DNA of 62,551 nt from contig NW_019091382.1 in the NCBI RefSeq assembly GCF_001949145.1, positions 1,749,747 through 1,812,297 of the forward strand, given 5' to 3'. The translations under genes and the position numbers were made by a program. The notes beneath the pieces are model-generated. The model searched no databases. It was not told the origin of the DNA and saw nothing but the letters and a program-made list of their open reading frames with translations. This document shows positions 24,101 through 39,100 of the stretch, piece after piece (the first letter of the stretch is position 1; each line of letters opens with the position of its first letter). Source of the stretch: Acanthaster planci (taxonomy: Eukaryota; Echinodermata; Asteroidea; Valvatida; Acanthasteridae).

Positions 24101-27100
24101 TGCACGAAGTTGTCTGGGGGAAAACACTGACCCGCAAAAATTCATGCTATGGTAACTTTTGGGGGTAGTTGTGACACTCACATGATGCCAAGTTTAGTCT
24201 AGAATACTTGCCTGTGTGGCTGTCTGTAAAGTTTCAACTCAACGGGACATGTACATGTACTTCAGGAGATATAGGGCTTTGAAGTTTACACCGTAAATAC
24301 CCTGTCATGTGATATCTGATAACGTCATTATGATAATTTTGTACTTGAACCCTCTCTAGCTGGTGGACTAAGAGTACGCACCCAATACATGTACATGTAT
24401 ATAGTAAGTCATACTAGTAAAAGTGCCAAAGTCTAATTGCTGAAAAACGTGTACAAAACATAGGGGAAAAATTAAATATTCAAAATTCTATAATAAATCA
24501 GGTGATGAGGTCATTATAACATCATGCCTTGAGAATCACTTATGCTACAGGGTCTATGCTTGTGCAAATTTGACTAAGATGTGACTTTGCAAAGGAGCTA
24601 AATTTGTGTATAGAAAAACCCTGTGCAAAATAAATGGGATTTGGCAGTACAAGGAGAAGAAAAAAGCCAAATATTGTAACACAAAGGTTGTTTAGCAGAT
24701 CCTACAGATAATGCATTTGTAATAAATTTGATAGAAGCTGCCAAAAGTCAGAACTTTAACAGAATGTCCAAGAAGGATATTTTGACAACAGATCAGATAG
24801 TATTGCTTTGTGACAAGTACAAAGACACAAAATACATTCTTACACTCAGAGACTTGGCTATCATTGTTCTTTGTTTTAGTTGCTTTTTTAGGTTTGATGA
24901 AGCCCAATCACTCAAGTGAAACAATATTAAGTTTCAGGATGGATCAAGATGGATCAGTTTCAAAAAGGGGACGTTGTAGTTATTGGTAAAGGTTACACAA
25001 ATGCGTGTCCTATGAATATTTGAAATTGTTACATGCAATGCCCAGGGATCGATCCAGGATCAGGTCAATTTATTTACATGTAACCTTTGTCACATGATTT
25101 GTGTCTAAACCAAAAAGTTTTTATGAAATAGTACTTGATATTTCGACTCTTGAGTATGTTCCAAATCAAATAACATAGCATAAAGCATACAATTTCCCTT
25201 TCATTCTGGGAGTAACCTTGAGCAGAGGTTGAGGATTACTGACTCATCAAGATTGATAATAGTGTGTTGTAGAAAAACGTGTGCAAAACCTACGGGAAAA
25301 GGATTGAGGAGGGTTAGGGTTAATCTCATGTCATGCGACCCCAAATGACGTCACTGTGTTGATTTACTTTAGGCAGCATTTTGGGACTACATACGTTCTC
25401 AATACCAAGTCACTCAGATGAATGAGTGCACCATTCTTTGACTTTAGAAAATGTGCACAAAACCTATGGAGAAAAACTGCACCTTTAAAGTCAAGTCACA
25501 TGATCTGTGCTTATATTGAAAAAAAATTACGAAATATTATTTGACATTTGGACTCTTGGGTATATTTGTAATCTAATAAAAGAGAAAATTTAGTCTGATT
25601 TCTCTTTTGTTCTGGTAGTAATTCTTGGTAGAAGTTGAGAACTACTCACCCATTTAAGTTCAATAATAGTGTGTAGTACAAAAATGTGTACAAACACTGT
25701 GGAGAAAACTGCAACTTTAATTTCATGTCACGTGACTCCTGATGACATCATCGTGATGATTTCATTTTGACAGCCCCATGGATTGATGGACAACATATGC
25801 TCCCAATACAAAGTCGATCAGATGTATGAGTGCACCAGTCTTTGATTTGAGAAAACATACACAAAACCTACGGAGAAAAACTGCACCTTCAAAGTCATGT
25901 CACGTGATTTGCATTTACCTTGAAAAACATTTATGAAATAATATTTGATATTTGGACTCTTGGGAATACTTGTAATTGAATGGACACAAAACAAAAATGA
26001 TTTCTCTTTTGTTCTCATAGCAATTCCTAGCTGAAGTTGAGAGCCTGTCTCCTTAAGATCGATAATATTGCGAAATAGAAAGACGTGTACAAACCTATTG
26101 AGAAAATTGCAACTTTAGTCTAGTGTCACGTGATCCCCTGATGATGTCACCGGGACGATTTTATTTAACAGCGCATGGATTCATGGGCTACATGTGCCCC
26201 CAATACAAAGTCACTCAGATGTATGAGTTCACCGGTCTCTGACTTAGAGAAACGTGTACAAAACCTACACTGTTCCTTTAAATTCATGTCACATGATTTA
26301 TGCTTAAACTGAACAATTTTTACGAAATATGACATTTTATCGACCTTAGCGATAAAATTCATTATACTCTAGGAAAAAAGAAAACATGTTTGTGCTGAGT
26401 GTAGATTGTGTGTTGAAATTCGAAGGGGGCCTGTCGTGTAATAGTAGCGTCTAGGCGAAATGGGGTGGAGCAATGAGCCAGAATGAAGATCCAGAGATTT
26501 CCAATCATCGCGGGGGCAGCCCGCCAGATTCATTGGCCATTCAGCTTCACAGGTTTATTAGGTCAATGCGAGTGAGCTGATCAGCCGCATGCGTCCCTCA
26601 TGCTTCGCTAGCCACTTTCGTCGCAGCTTCGAGCGATCAAACCACGTGGATAAATCAGTCGTAGTGAAGTTTCTACGAGCAAGGCCCTGTATTGTCCGCC
26701 AATTGTGGAGGACTCAAAGAGAATGTAACTCATCGCAGAATTTTGCAATCTCGAACAGCTCTGTCAGGCCTACTCAGACGACAGCATTGGGATTCCACAC
26801 GATAGGTGACCGCTACCGGGAGGGCAGCCTGCAGAATGCCACAACCACGGTGACGGACATCCACCCCTGCTCATTTACAGGACAGTACTCGGCCCTGTAA
26901 GAAAGTCGGCGGGGATCCTAGGATCCGGCAGTTGTACGGGGAGCTGCGCGCCGGCACACAGCCGCAACGGTGACTCAACGTGGACAGGGAGATGTCAACG
27001 ACTCCAGTCTCTCACCATCATCAGTACCTACAGTGGCGCCGACGGAAGTACCTGCAGCACCTTCACTGGGCATGGCGGCACAGCCAGAAGTCTGTCAGCC

Positions 27101-30100
27101 AGGGGATGCTACCACCCTGCCCATGGGTCACCAGCCCATTCGCCCGATGCCGCCAGAACCGGAACTGCAGGATGGCGGCCTACCTCTAATATCTAGCCAG
27201 GCTTCACAATGGTTGAGTGAGTTTTCCGACGCAAGTTTCCTGCATGCCGTAGATAAGGGACATATGCCTAATTTGACCAAGGCCCCGGGATTGAATCTGG
27301 CCAGTGCCATTGGTGAGTTCAATGACGGTATGGGGTTTACAAATATTGCAATGGGGTGTCTCCAAGGCATTTCGGCTGCCCCTACTCCTATTCCCCTGCT
27401 TGGGATCTGCATCCTTGTTGGGGGGCTAATCTCGCAATCGGTGAAAGAGGAGATATGAACAAACGAGTACAATGATATGTCTCTGCTATTTGCAGATAGC
27501 GCAGCACCACTGCTCGCAAAGGCTCATAAAGACCCCGAGGTTGCACTTGTCGTTGAGGGTGATAGCATGTTTCTGCGGCCTAGCTCGTCCCCCACTGGCC
27601 GCCAGAACATGCTAGATTCGTGGGACAAGTGGGTCTCTGCATTCCATACTTTAATGGCAATATACCTCATGAAGTTTCCCAATAGGGCCATTGAACTGCT
27701 GAAGTACACTGAGATCGTGCGCACAGCTGCTGTACAATTTTCGGGCTATGGGTGGTGATTGCATGACGAACAGTTTCGTCTTCGGCAGGCCACGCAACCC
27801 GATCGATCATGGGCTGAGTTGGATGCGGAGTTATGGTTAACGGTGGGGGCGTCTGCCGTTGGCTCAGCCAGCAACACCGCTCAGATAACTGCCACTCCAC
27901 GTGGAAGTAGTCGGGTGTGTTTTGCTTTTAATAGCCCCGGCGGTTGTAAATACTTTGGCTGTAAGTACCAGCACCAGTGCGCCAAGTGTACACGGTCGGG
28001 CCACGGTTCGCACGTGTGCTGATTCGATGGTAGCCAAATGTGTAACCAGCAATGGGCTCAAAACGGCCAAAGAAACGGGGATTCCCCCATCATGGGCATG
28101 ATGTGAACCCCATGGCGTGACAGAGTTTGCACAAAGCGCAGATGCGAGTATCCCAAAGAATGCGCAACCGACTGTTACCGGTAAGCCCCATTTTTGTACT
28201 CCCAAGTCCAATTTCATTCTCATAGTAATCTTGCGCCAAAGTTAAGGACTACATGTTCACTAGTGTTAAGTAAAAAAATGTGTACAAAACCTATGAGGAA
28301 AAATTAAATATTCAAAATCAATATCAAGAAAGGTGATAACGTCATCATGATGTCATAAATTAGGCATTTATCTTGCAGCAGGGTGTGTGCCAGCTGAAAC
28401 TTTGATGATGATTGGGGATCACCAAGTTACCAAAATTGTGCCTCAAAAACGTATATAAAGCCAATGGGCTGAAATAAACATAAAAAATTAATAATAAATC
28501 ACTTTATGATGTTATCATGACGTCTTTCTTTTAGGACCATCTATGCATAAGGATCCTTCATTGTTGCAAGTTTGATGAAGATCCAAAGTTGTTAAGGGGC
28601 TAAAGTTGTTGGCAAAAGAAACGTGCATAAAAGAAATGGGCTTTTGAGCAGAAGAAAAAGGATAGGAAGAAAACGAGAGGTTATCTGTCTGTTTGTCAAC
28701 AGAACAGGGGGCTTTTTTGCATGCTTTTGTACATTTGAACAACTAAGGCGTCATCACATTAAGTCATATTTCGTATATAACACCTCTCTTTCAAGTTATC
28801 TGTAAAGTTTCAAGCTAAAAGAACATGTACTTAGGAAATATAGGGCTTTAAAGAGTGCACCTTTAATGTCACATGACTTGTCTCTGTTGGGGTGAAGTCA
28901 GAGTGCAGGAACGTTAAAAGGATGAACTAATTGTTTTCTGAAATTTATTTTGTAAGCAAAAGAAACCACAGTATTACTCTCATCTAATTTAATATCAAGT
29001 TCATTCCAATATTTAACAACACATTTAAATGGACTGTTTCTAAAACCTGATGTTCTGTTTTGTCTCACTAACGGATCACCTTTTAATGAATAACATGTCC
29101 CATGTGAGTGAACAGAGGACGTAAATGAACATATTTGAACATAAAAAGGCCCAGGTGGAGAAAATAAAGATCATTCAATTTCAAAATATTTACTCTACCA
29201 AAAAAAGAAGTGGTGTGGTCGAAGTAACACATGACTTGCATTACTTACAATCATATAGCTTTTTCTGCAATACAAAAAGTTTGTTAAGGTCAATTTGTTA
29301 ATTACAGTAACAATTTCTGGTAACAGGATTGAAAAAATAAAGAATGTGGATATCTTTCTCGAAGAAAGGAACGATAACAGGCAGACTCTGGGAAAGTATT
29401 GGCAATCCTGTTTCCAGTGATTACAAACTAATCATTAAAATGGTTTACCACACTATTTCTGTCATGAACATCATGAAATGTTCATGTGAGACTTAGATTT
29501 GTTCGGTAACAAATTAATAATTTTCCAGGTTCCTTAGACATTATTCTTTTGGCTACTAAATCACTACTGAAAGTACATGTAACTCTTCTTCACAAATTTC
29601 ATCAAATCTGTGAGGATATTTTCATATTTTTACGTAAGAATGCTTGTTAAAATCAGTTAGGTTTGAAGATATTTTCCATACAGGTAATTTTTCCTTCTGA
29701 TACAATGATAAATTCCTCAAGTTCACCAAGGTAACTTATTTATGAAATGACCATTTGACCGTTTCTTAAGAAATTATTTATTGTAAATACAGAGAACATG
29801 CTCTAGAAAATATGAGAATGAATAATTGACACTGTTGGAATTATCTATAATATCCCAGTTAGTGTCCAAAAAATCTTGCATAAAATGCTGGATATTTGTA
29901 TCATTGATATCACGGAAAGTATCAATGTTCGTCCTTTTTTTCCTGACTTCTCCCCAGAACCCTGCGAAATGTTCAAGTTGCCCCTTCCCCGACGGGTCCG
30001 GAATTGGAAGGCGGAAGTGAATCAGCATAGTCAGTGGTGCCTACCCCGAATGAACAGGGAAAGCACTGACCAGAAGTTCTTCCCCTAAAACTCTTCTGAG

Positions 30101-33100
30101 ATGACTTGGAGGGCTGAGAAGAGGAAGTACGGTCACAGTTCATCTGCAGTCTGGGTGGATGAAAGGGCCGAGGTGAGCTGGAGTCCCCTTGACGCTGAGG
30201 TCTGAATGGTTGAACTCCGTGATCATGAAGACAGGCCTGGCAGGGAAGAGCCGGTCTTGGAGGTTCACAAAAACTAAGCTGGTTGGTTGTGTCAATCCCC
30301 TTAGTTTCAGCCTCCTTCAGTTCCATGAATTTCCCAGCGAAGAGGTCCTTGCCATAGAGAGGGAGCTCCTGTAATATTGACTTAACTTTCTCATAGGAGA
30401 TATTCATGGCATCCAAGGTGTCTGAACGAACTGCTCAAAGATAGAACTGATGTTCTGATCGAGTGCTTGGAGAGAAACGGCCGCTGGGTCCGAAGTCACT
30501 GGCGAGTCCTCCTCACAGGCATGGGTTGGGTACTCAGAGAGGAGAGCCAGAAAGGCAGTACAGCAAAAGCCCTGACGTGAAGTTTTGTCGAGCTTAGCAA
30601 GAGCAGATTCCAAGGTAGACTTGTCCTTGTATTTGAAAGTGATCTTGTATTTGAAAGGGAGTGTTGGAGGAGAGCTTATCTTTAGCGGCCGTGGAGATCT
30701 CAGGGACAGAGAGAAAGTTCTCACAGTCATCTTTATAACTGGAAATAAGTTGCTGACCTGGCCGGGAATGGGCGGCAGTGTGTTTCACACCAGCAAGAAC
30801 CTTGAACATCTTGACACAAGAATGGTATAGAGGGAGTACCGGGAAGAGCGGTTCTGATGTCTCCAGTCTGGCGAGGTGGTGCTTGAAGAAAGCATGTGAT
30901 TGGCCCTCAGCTGCAGAAGGGTTAGCAGACAGGCCCAAGATCTGGATCATATCCTTCTGCAGGAGACATGCCTCCGAAAGAGTTAAGTTGGCTGTGGGGT
31001 AATGTCTTCATCGTCGGAGGATAAATCACGATCTGCTTGAAGCTGTTCAGTGGGAAGGGAGACGTCGTCTGTTGTGCCATGGTCCTGAGTTGGGTTCTGG
31101 TGTGAACTGTTGATGAAACCCGAGCCCAGATAAGTTGAAGGTTGGAAGCCGTCGTGCGAGAGTCGGACTGATGGAGTTGGATACGGAGTCAGATGCGGAG
31201 TTCCACAGGCAGGGGGTCTGGAGCAGTCATGGGGGAGTGGGGCTCGATTCAAGGTGGCAGGCTATTGTAGACAGCGTCTCCAATAGAGAGTGGACTGCTG
31301 GCATAAACTCAGCTGAAGATATGTCTTGCTTAGATGAAGAGCGAGATTTCTTGTGCTTGGACCCTGTAGAAGATGACGAGGAGTGTTTCTGCTTCTTGTG
31401 TATGGGTTATCTGGTGGTAGAACTGGCGGGTAGAGTCTGAAGTGCCGGGGTGTCAGAAGCCTGTCCGAAATTGCAGATGGCACTCAGCTGATAGGGGCTG
31501 GGGAATCACCAAGGAAGTGGCCTCAGGAGCTCTCTGGCTAGAGTGACCCGGCTGGTAGCTGGAAGATGGGACGATGTATGGAGTTCAGAAGCTGCGAGGA
31601 TGTAGGAGGTCGGTGGGCTCCACTCCCCGGGATGCAGGCGGGGATGAGCCCGTAGTTCGATGCTGTTTCTGTACGGGCTGCCCTGGGAGAGGACAGGGTG
31701 TCAGGCCAAGGCAGGGTAGCGTCCAAATCATGTCTATGTGTGCCTTAAGGGTTGTCTGAAGGCGGCAGCTCATGGTGTGAGGATGTCGGTGCTGTTGGCA
31801 GAGGAGGCTTGTGGCTGTCCCTGCGAGTGGTCTTGTGAGCCACACCGGTGGGTTGGTGTCGTCTATGGTAGGTGCTGGTAAGGAGACCACCGTTGGACCT
31901 CGGTGCTTGAGAGCTGGGCATGGAAATGTTTGCGCCGCCCAGAGCAAGCTGGTGGGGGAAAAATTTCGCTCTGAGTGCAGCGCCAGTCTGCACTAGCGTT
32001 GACTGCGACGCGATGTGGTGGAGGAGGAGGGCACTGAGCATTTGGATACTGCCAAATCTATAGCTCAGACCCTGAAGTTTGACATGGCTACCCTGGACTG
32101 GACAGGGAATGGTTCTGCCAGCAGGTGTTAGTGCAGAATCTCAAGTATAGCATACAATGCCACTGGATCATTGGTCACCGCGTTGACCCTATATACATGT
32201 ATTTACTAGGAAGGTGGGCACCACAGAATGAATCACTCCACTACCTCACAGGACCCCCATAATCCCGGGTTGCCCCGTTGACCCTTTGTAGAATATTTGG
32301 TGTTAGAGCAGCATAGAGTCAATGTGGAGCCTATGAAAATGTACACAGAGAAAGAACAAAGAAAATGCCAACAAAACAACAAATACACACACTCAATCAT
32401 GAAAAGTAAGGAAAATATGGTTATTACAATATGTAACATTTGATCGAATTAACACAAAAACGCAAAGCAAAACAGAAAACTTAAGAATTCGAACAGGCCA
32501 AAATCAATATTTCCATTCAGGAAAAAAAGGACGAACATGGCAGCCGGTCTGCTATGTATCATGGAACTAGAGGGCCGCATTACAGTTGATCAAGTTTTTA
32601 GCAAATGGAATCATATGCAAAGGATATTTGCATATTTATTGACTGTTTGATGGAGGTTGAAAGCAGAAGACTAAGCATTTAACAGGCTGCTAAGGCCTAG
32701 TTGGCTGTTAAGTTAGCAGTCTTTTAACAATACCACCAATAACATTCTAGATGTCATCTTTGTCACAAACCCTGATGTACCCTTGCTCACATAATGAATA
32801 TACAAGTATGTGAAAAGGCTCTTCAATTTGGGGCACTACACATAGAGACACTGCATCCTCAAATGTCTGTCCTCGTACTTGTCCAACCATGTCAATAAGG
32901 AGTCTATCTTGCTGGTTGACCTTCCAGGCATGTGCAAGGAATCCTGTACAATCCCAGCCATAATGTGTTCAACAATTCTCCGTCCGGATATCTTCCTGTA
33001 TCATGGACATATTAGTATCGCAGTGGGAGAACTGACAATCCCAATCAACTCTGCAGTAAACCTTGGGAATGCTAAAGTCCATCAACTATCAAGTTTTAGT

Positions 33101-36100
33101 AGCACACTTAAATGAGCAGATCCAATCAGTAGACTTTTGGTAATAATGGAAACAGGTGTGCTAGGTCATTATATTCAATCAGATTGGACCTCTGCCATAA
33201 AACTTCAGCCCCTGGTATTAAAAAAATGTCATCAAGCCCTTTCTAGAGGAAGACAGTAGTGAATGCCTCATCAGCCCTGACACTACAGCGTAAAAGGGGC
33301 ATGGCAAGTATTGCCTTAACTTTGTATAAAAAAACAGGGCACCAAGGTAATTTTCAAAATAATTAAAGGGCTTTAAGGCAATAGTACAATTATTGCATAG
33401 GGAAGCAAGGCAGTTTTGAAAAATGGGAAATTATTTAAATAAAGATGTAAATAAACATATTTTGACTAAAATGAAAATTATGCAGACTGTAGTCTTTTCT
33501 GTTTCCTTAATACATTTTATTACTTGTGATCTACAGATGTATCTGTTTTTACTGTGAAATGAAACGTTGTAAATAATGGAGAAATACGACAACAAACTTT
33601 CAACACCAAGGCTCCGTGTAAATTGCAATATTTTGACACTGTGTGGTTTCCAATCTCAATGTACTTGTTTAACACATTTCTCGGGTCAGTAACAGATTGA
33701 GAAATTTTGTGTTCGCCCGAACAAGCTAGAAAACTATTTTTTTTCACTGAAATAATTTCTCCAAAAGTAGAGATGTTTGGTGAATGGATAACTGCTAGGT
33801 AAGAATTTTTTTTTCAGAAAGGGTTGCTTGTTCTTTATCATGTTTATTGTAGGCCTAGCGTTACACTTACAGGAAGCGGGCTCTAATCACCGAAACAAAT
33901 AATGATCATGGTTTACCCGAGAAATGCATCCGGTTTTCTGCATTTTGTTGCAGCTGCACAGAGTTGGATCTTGTTTTCAATTTTTGAGCTGCCCTGCATA
34001 AGGCATCTCGAAGTTGAAGTTGGAGCATGACACTTTTAATCTTGTTAATTCGGTGGGCTGGCAAAAGTACAGTGGTCTAGGTACAGGCTTGAACCTGAGC
34101 ACATAATGCACGCTTGTTTAGTCTGAGTCATGCCATTTGTTAGCTTGTTCTGCATGCGAATGCATATCGAAAATGACACTTTAATTTCGTGCAGACACCA
34201 GTGAAAGTTAGCAACTGACCCATGCTGCACAGCGCACTGTCTCCAGCCAATTACTTATGCATGTGTTATAGATGTGCAACATACATGTACATAATACTAA
34301 GGCCTACACGTGTGGATGTACAATTGTCACTGTATCAAATGTTTTGACATTGCGGAATGAAACTAAGCTTTTCTAAAAATACGGCCTTGCCTGCCAGCCG
34401 CCGGCCTTGTTGGGACTCAAGGATACGGTGGCAGTGCTCTCAGAATGTACGGCAAATCGTTGCCGTGAAAATGGGCATTTTTGAAAGGCATCATGGCAAT
34501 GGCTGAGGACATCGTGTAATATCAGGGCTGCCTCATACATCTTCAATAACCGTGAAATTGAATGTGACTGGGCAAACAAACCCTATATTTATCATCACAA
34601 AAGCCAATGATTTTGTAAATAAGATGAGCATCCACCTGTGTACAAACTTCGATATTCCAATACAGTTCCTAAATTAATCTGGTGTGAACTTTTCCTGGTT
34701 TACTTTGCACAGTTTATAGTTTCTTCTCTGCATACTCTAAACTCTTTCTTCTCCATGATTTGTTTTTTTCCCCTTCTGATTTTTTTCCTTGTGCAATTTC
34801 AATTTAGCCTGTACTTGACCTCATGTTTTACTTGTCCTTGTGAAATAGACTGGTTATGCATTTTTTTAATCAATTATTCTTCTTAATTGCAGCCCATAAT
34901 TTAATATTGTTGTGAGCTTAACATTGAAATATTTGATGTTTTAATAGTGCAATAGTTCTCTTCCATTCCCTCACCTTGATCTATTTTGCTTGTTGAATTT
35001 TTCAATTTCCTTTTTCTACAACCTGAACCTAAGTCATCTTTGTGAATTGAACAGTTTTTTCCCAGATAGAGACATGCTATCTTCCTTTCATCCCTTTTTC
35101 TTCTTAACCTTTTTATTCTCCATGGTTTTACATAAATACATGTATTTTTAATTGTAACTCACTAGTTAGACTTGGAAGTAACCTCATGTGGAATACACAG
35201 TGTTTTGCTCGCTGTACAATAGTTTCATCCAATAGTTACTTACGTAACCGAGTGGTATACGGACTCAGTTATAAAGTAATAAATAAATAAAGACAACAGG
35301 GAACGTGGTGGCATGAATACTACATTCAGAATTTTATTTACAATTTGTACAATGCCTCAAAGCGTGGGAGAATTTATATTTATACAAATAAAAACGACAG
35401 TCAATGATCTCGACCAACAGCGTATAGCTGGCAGTACGTAGAGCACTGCTACACTTTAGGTGTGAGGAACTCAAGGATTGCATGCAGCGTCCCTCGACCC
35501 GTGCCAATCACTAATGCTGTATGCACCAAGGCAATTATTTTCGGCCCACGCTCGAGCGAACACGGTGAAAGAAGACAGACCCTGGCTCTGGTACATACAT
35601 GTATGGTGATTGGCCTTTGTGTGTAGCCCAGAAATGAAAAGATCAAATTGCATCATAATCACCAGCTTCACAGTAGTCCCCACTTTGAAAAGAGGCAAGA
35701 GGAATATGGAAGCATGAGTAGAGCCGCATGCCACCCAACAATCAGCCTTTTCACTGTGTAATTCAAAGTCTGCAGAGCACGCAGGGCCACAAACCGAGAA
35801 TTTGTGATTTGGCAGGTGGCTTTCGTGGCCAAGCGAGGCTGGAATTCTCGGAGTCAGCTTTCAGAAAAAGTTCCAGTCGTCAAGGGGTTAAGTAGATTAC
35901 CATCACAACACTGTGCACTCATTACCATCACAACACATCGCGCTCCAGCACGATTATAACATCAAAGGAAAAAGGTCTATATCGTGCGCATGACATCATT
36001 GTCATCATAAATATTGGTGATTGGTTCTATTGAATTTGTTTTTTCGTTTTCAATGTTGCCAGGCCTTTTCAGGCTTCCCATTCTTTTTTTTCAACCGAGT

Positions 36101-39100
36101 CCTAGGTTTCAAAACACCCCTCCCTTTATTTCCCCTGACAGGTGATTATATCGTCGTTTGCTTGTATTTTGTCCATAGTCGTTGTTTTCTGTGGGTCTTA
36201 TTTTATAATTTTTTTTATGCAAATCCTTCCATTCTTACTGTATCACTGAGGTGATAAAGTTTTCAAATAAATCTATTAAAATTGTGAACCCAGAATTTAC
36301 TGGTTAGGGTTAACCGTGACACAAAGGTACAGGATTTTTGCATGTGTAAAATCAATGTGACAATGAGGCTTTCTTCCTGCGATGACATCACAGTTTTGCT
36401 CTTGAATATGAAAATACTAATTACAACAATCAAGCCCGTTGTGTTATTCATAATGCCCGCATTAAACAGAAATGGTCAGAAAGTCTTTTCCTGTCAAGAA
36501 ACGGAAAAAGTAATGAGAGGTTTATGATTTCCACATTTAGAACATTATTTGTTGCAGTGTGTCTTGTTCTTGTTTTTGCATTCATATTGTAGAGTAGTGA
36601 ATTTCAATCAGATATGTATTTACATGTATGTTTAATACAACTGCCAAGCTCTTTTCAAGTTTCACCTGCATCCTACAAAAATGTATGATCACGTCTGTGA
36701 CTTTTTTTATTACAGGAAACCACTTTTGAATATGAGTCAAAAATCCATTTTAATTTTATACCGAATGGAAATTATGTCCAGCCGAATAATCATTCACTTT
36801 TATGCTTAACCATGGATTGGAAAGACTTCCATATATAAAAACGAACAATGCTTCTCCATAGAGTGACTTACATCTACAAAAAGCAGTGACATGACCGAAA
36901 ATGACAAATTTAGCAGTGAAAATATTGAAGTACATATTTCAGAAACATTAAAAAAAATAGTCTCATGGGTTTGTGCACAGTGTTTAGTGTTATCTGTGTA
37001 TATCTTCAATATACTGGAACCTCAAAAGTTTAAAAATTATTACCAATATTTGAATAACCAGCTAGAAGAGAATTGGCACATAAACTCTCAGAAACTGTAT
37101 TATGAATATTTACGAGGCCAAACACCACCACAAGATATCCATGGCAATAATGTAACTATGGATATCCCTTGTACACACCAATGGTTTGGCCAACATTTCG
37201 GATGATTGGGTGGTTTTACAGCCTTGCATGTAACATGCTGCTGGGCTTAATTTTTTCCCACCATGTCGTCTAATTGGTAGCGGAATTCTGTGGTCACAAC
37301 AATCTATCTGTCAGTTTTAAGTTGATTTTATTTTCCCATACTCTCTCTTTGGCATAGAGCCAAACTAGCTGGACCTTTTCGCAGTGGACAAGATTGTTAG
37401 CAGCTACCGACACCTGTTTCCTGTGTGGGCCACTAGGCTGTAGAGTTTGTGAGTTGTCTTGCTGCACCAGTTTAACCAGTGCAGCGCTTTGATTAGTATA
37501 GCATGTGTAGATCCAAGATTTTCTAAAGGGGGGAGGCAGGGGGATTCCGACCAAGGGCACATATTTTGTGAGAGAAGGCAAGAACTTCAGGGTACAGTGC
37601 ATCCCCCACCCTAACTTGAAAATTGATGTGATCTATCACCTTAAAGTGTGCATTTTATGGTTGAAAAAAAGTGTTCGCTTTGATTCCAGATGGAGGAAAA
37701 TGGTACTCAGAGGCAATAATAAAAGAAGCACACAAAAATTTCAAAGGTCTTGACACTTAGGGTTTCGAAGACGTATTGATCACCCCAAAAATAAAGTACA
37801 ATTTAATTTAATTACGCAAAAAGGAGACATTGTTCATTTCTATAATGTCTGTTTTTCCCCACTTATGCTGTACTACATTCTGTATTTGTATTTATCTTTG
37901 TGGTGATGTATTTTTGTATTTTGAGAGGGGACAAAAAAAAAAGAGAAGACTTTTCACTGGATATGTTACAGACGATTTAAATGAAATAGGCCTAAATAAG
38001 TCTGAGTAAGTCACTTGCAATACTCCATGAATAGCCTTCTAAACATTTCAACCCACCATGTCTAAATGTTTGAAAAGGCAATTCGTAGAGTCTAAGTTAT
38101 TCAGACCAGTCCTAAATAACGTTAGCAGCAAACGTTTAATATGACCGACATTTAAATAGCCTTGGTTAAGGCGTTTGTCATTCGTTGCAGCGCAGCGCAC
38201 ACCAGCCACTCACTGACCTAGTAGGCCTATGTACCTGCGTATGTACATACCTGCATACATTGCAAAGGCAAAGAGTAACCTCACACGGCCTAAAAAATCT
38301 GCAAATCAGCTGAACCAGAACAAACACCTTGGTGCAACCCTCCTGCGCTGCACCTTAGTGCAACCATTCTGCGCCGCGACAAATGACAAATACCTTGACC
38401 AATGCTAACATTTAATAGGGTCTGCGCCATGCTGGATTAGGAATAAAACATTTTTTCTTTCAAAATATTGTAACAATTAAGGTTATTTTTGTGCCAGCCA
38501 CAGCAGCACTCATTAAATGTCTTACATACCGTTGCCTGGCCTCGGCCAGATGGGCCCCTGGCTGTGGCCACACAGTGGAATGCCACAGAAGATTAACCAT
38601 TCTTTAAAAGTGTGTAACTCGAACTTCCTTTATTGAATTGACTTGTTACTTTCCTTTAGAACCCTTTTGTAGTTTTAGCCCAGTGTGGATTTGGGACTGG
38701 GCACTGGCTGTGTTTTGTTTCATTTTCTTAGACATTAGTACCAGTGGACAACTACGCACTGCTGTGGCTTGGTTAATGAAATTTAAGTGTTGGATAATTT
38801 AGTTGCCCTCCAACTAAATGTATATTTTGTTTAAAAACTACTGAAACTGTAAATTAGTGGCTTTTGGTTATATTCTTTCTGAGTCAGAATCACAGGCTGT
38901 TACAATATGCTACATTGATAACTGTGCATCAGCCCAGGCATTTCAATGGACAGATTTTCCTGAATATCCAAGTAAAATAAAAGAGGTCTGATATATTTCT
39001 TGTACGGGATTCACTGTGTTACAATATTCTTCAAAGACGTTTGATTCTCATTTGCCCGCCCTTATTAATAAAGGTTGCTGTTCAGTTGTTTTTGGTTGTT

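Noticed and set aside
26589-26900. 103-codon frame upstream of the gag-like gene
   Set aside because: It lies in the insert's 5' region, but neither Gag features nor continuity with the gag frame can be shown.
36891-37205. 104-codon plus-strand frame
   Set aside because: No known domain, ordinary AT-rich composition, no flanking splice signals of note. Left unassigned.
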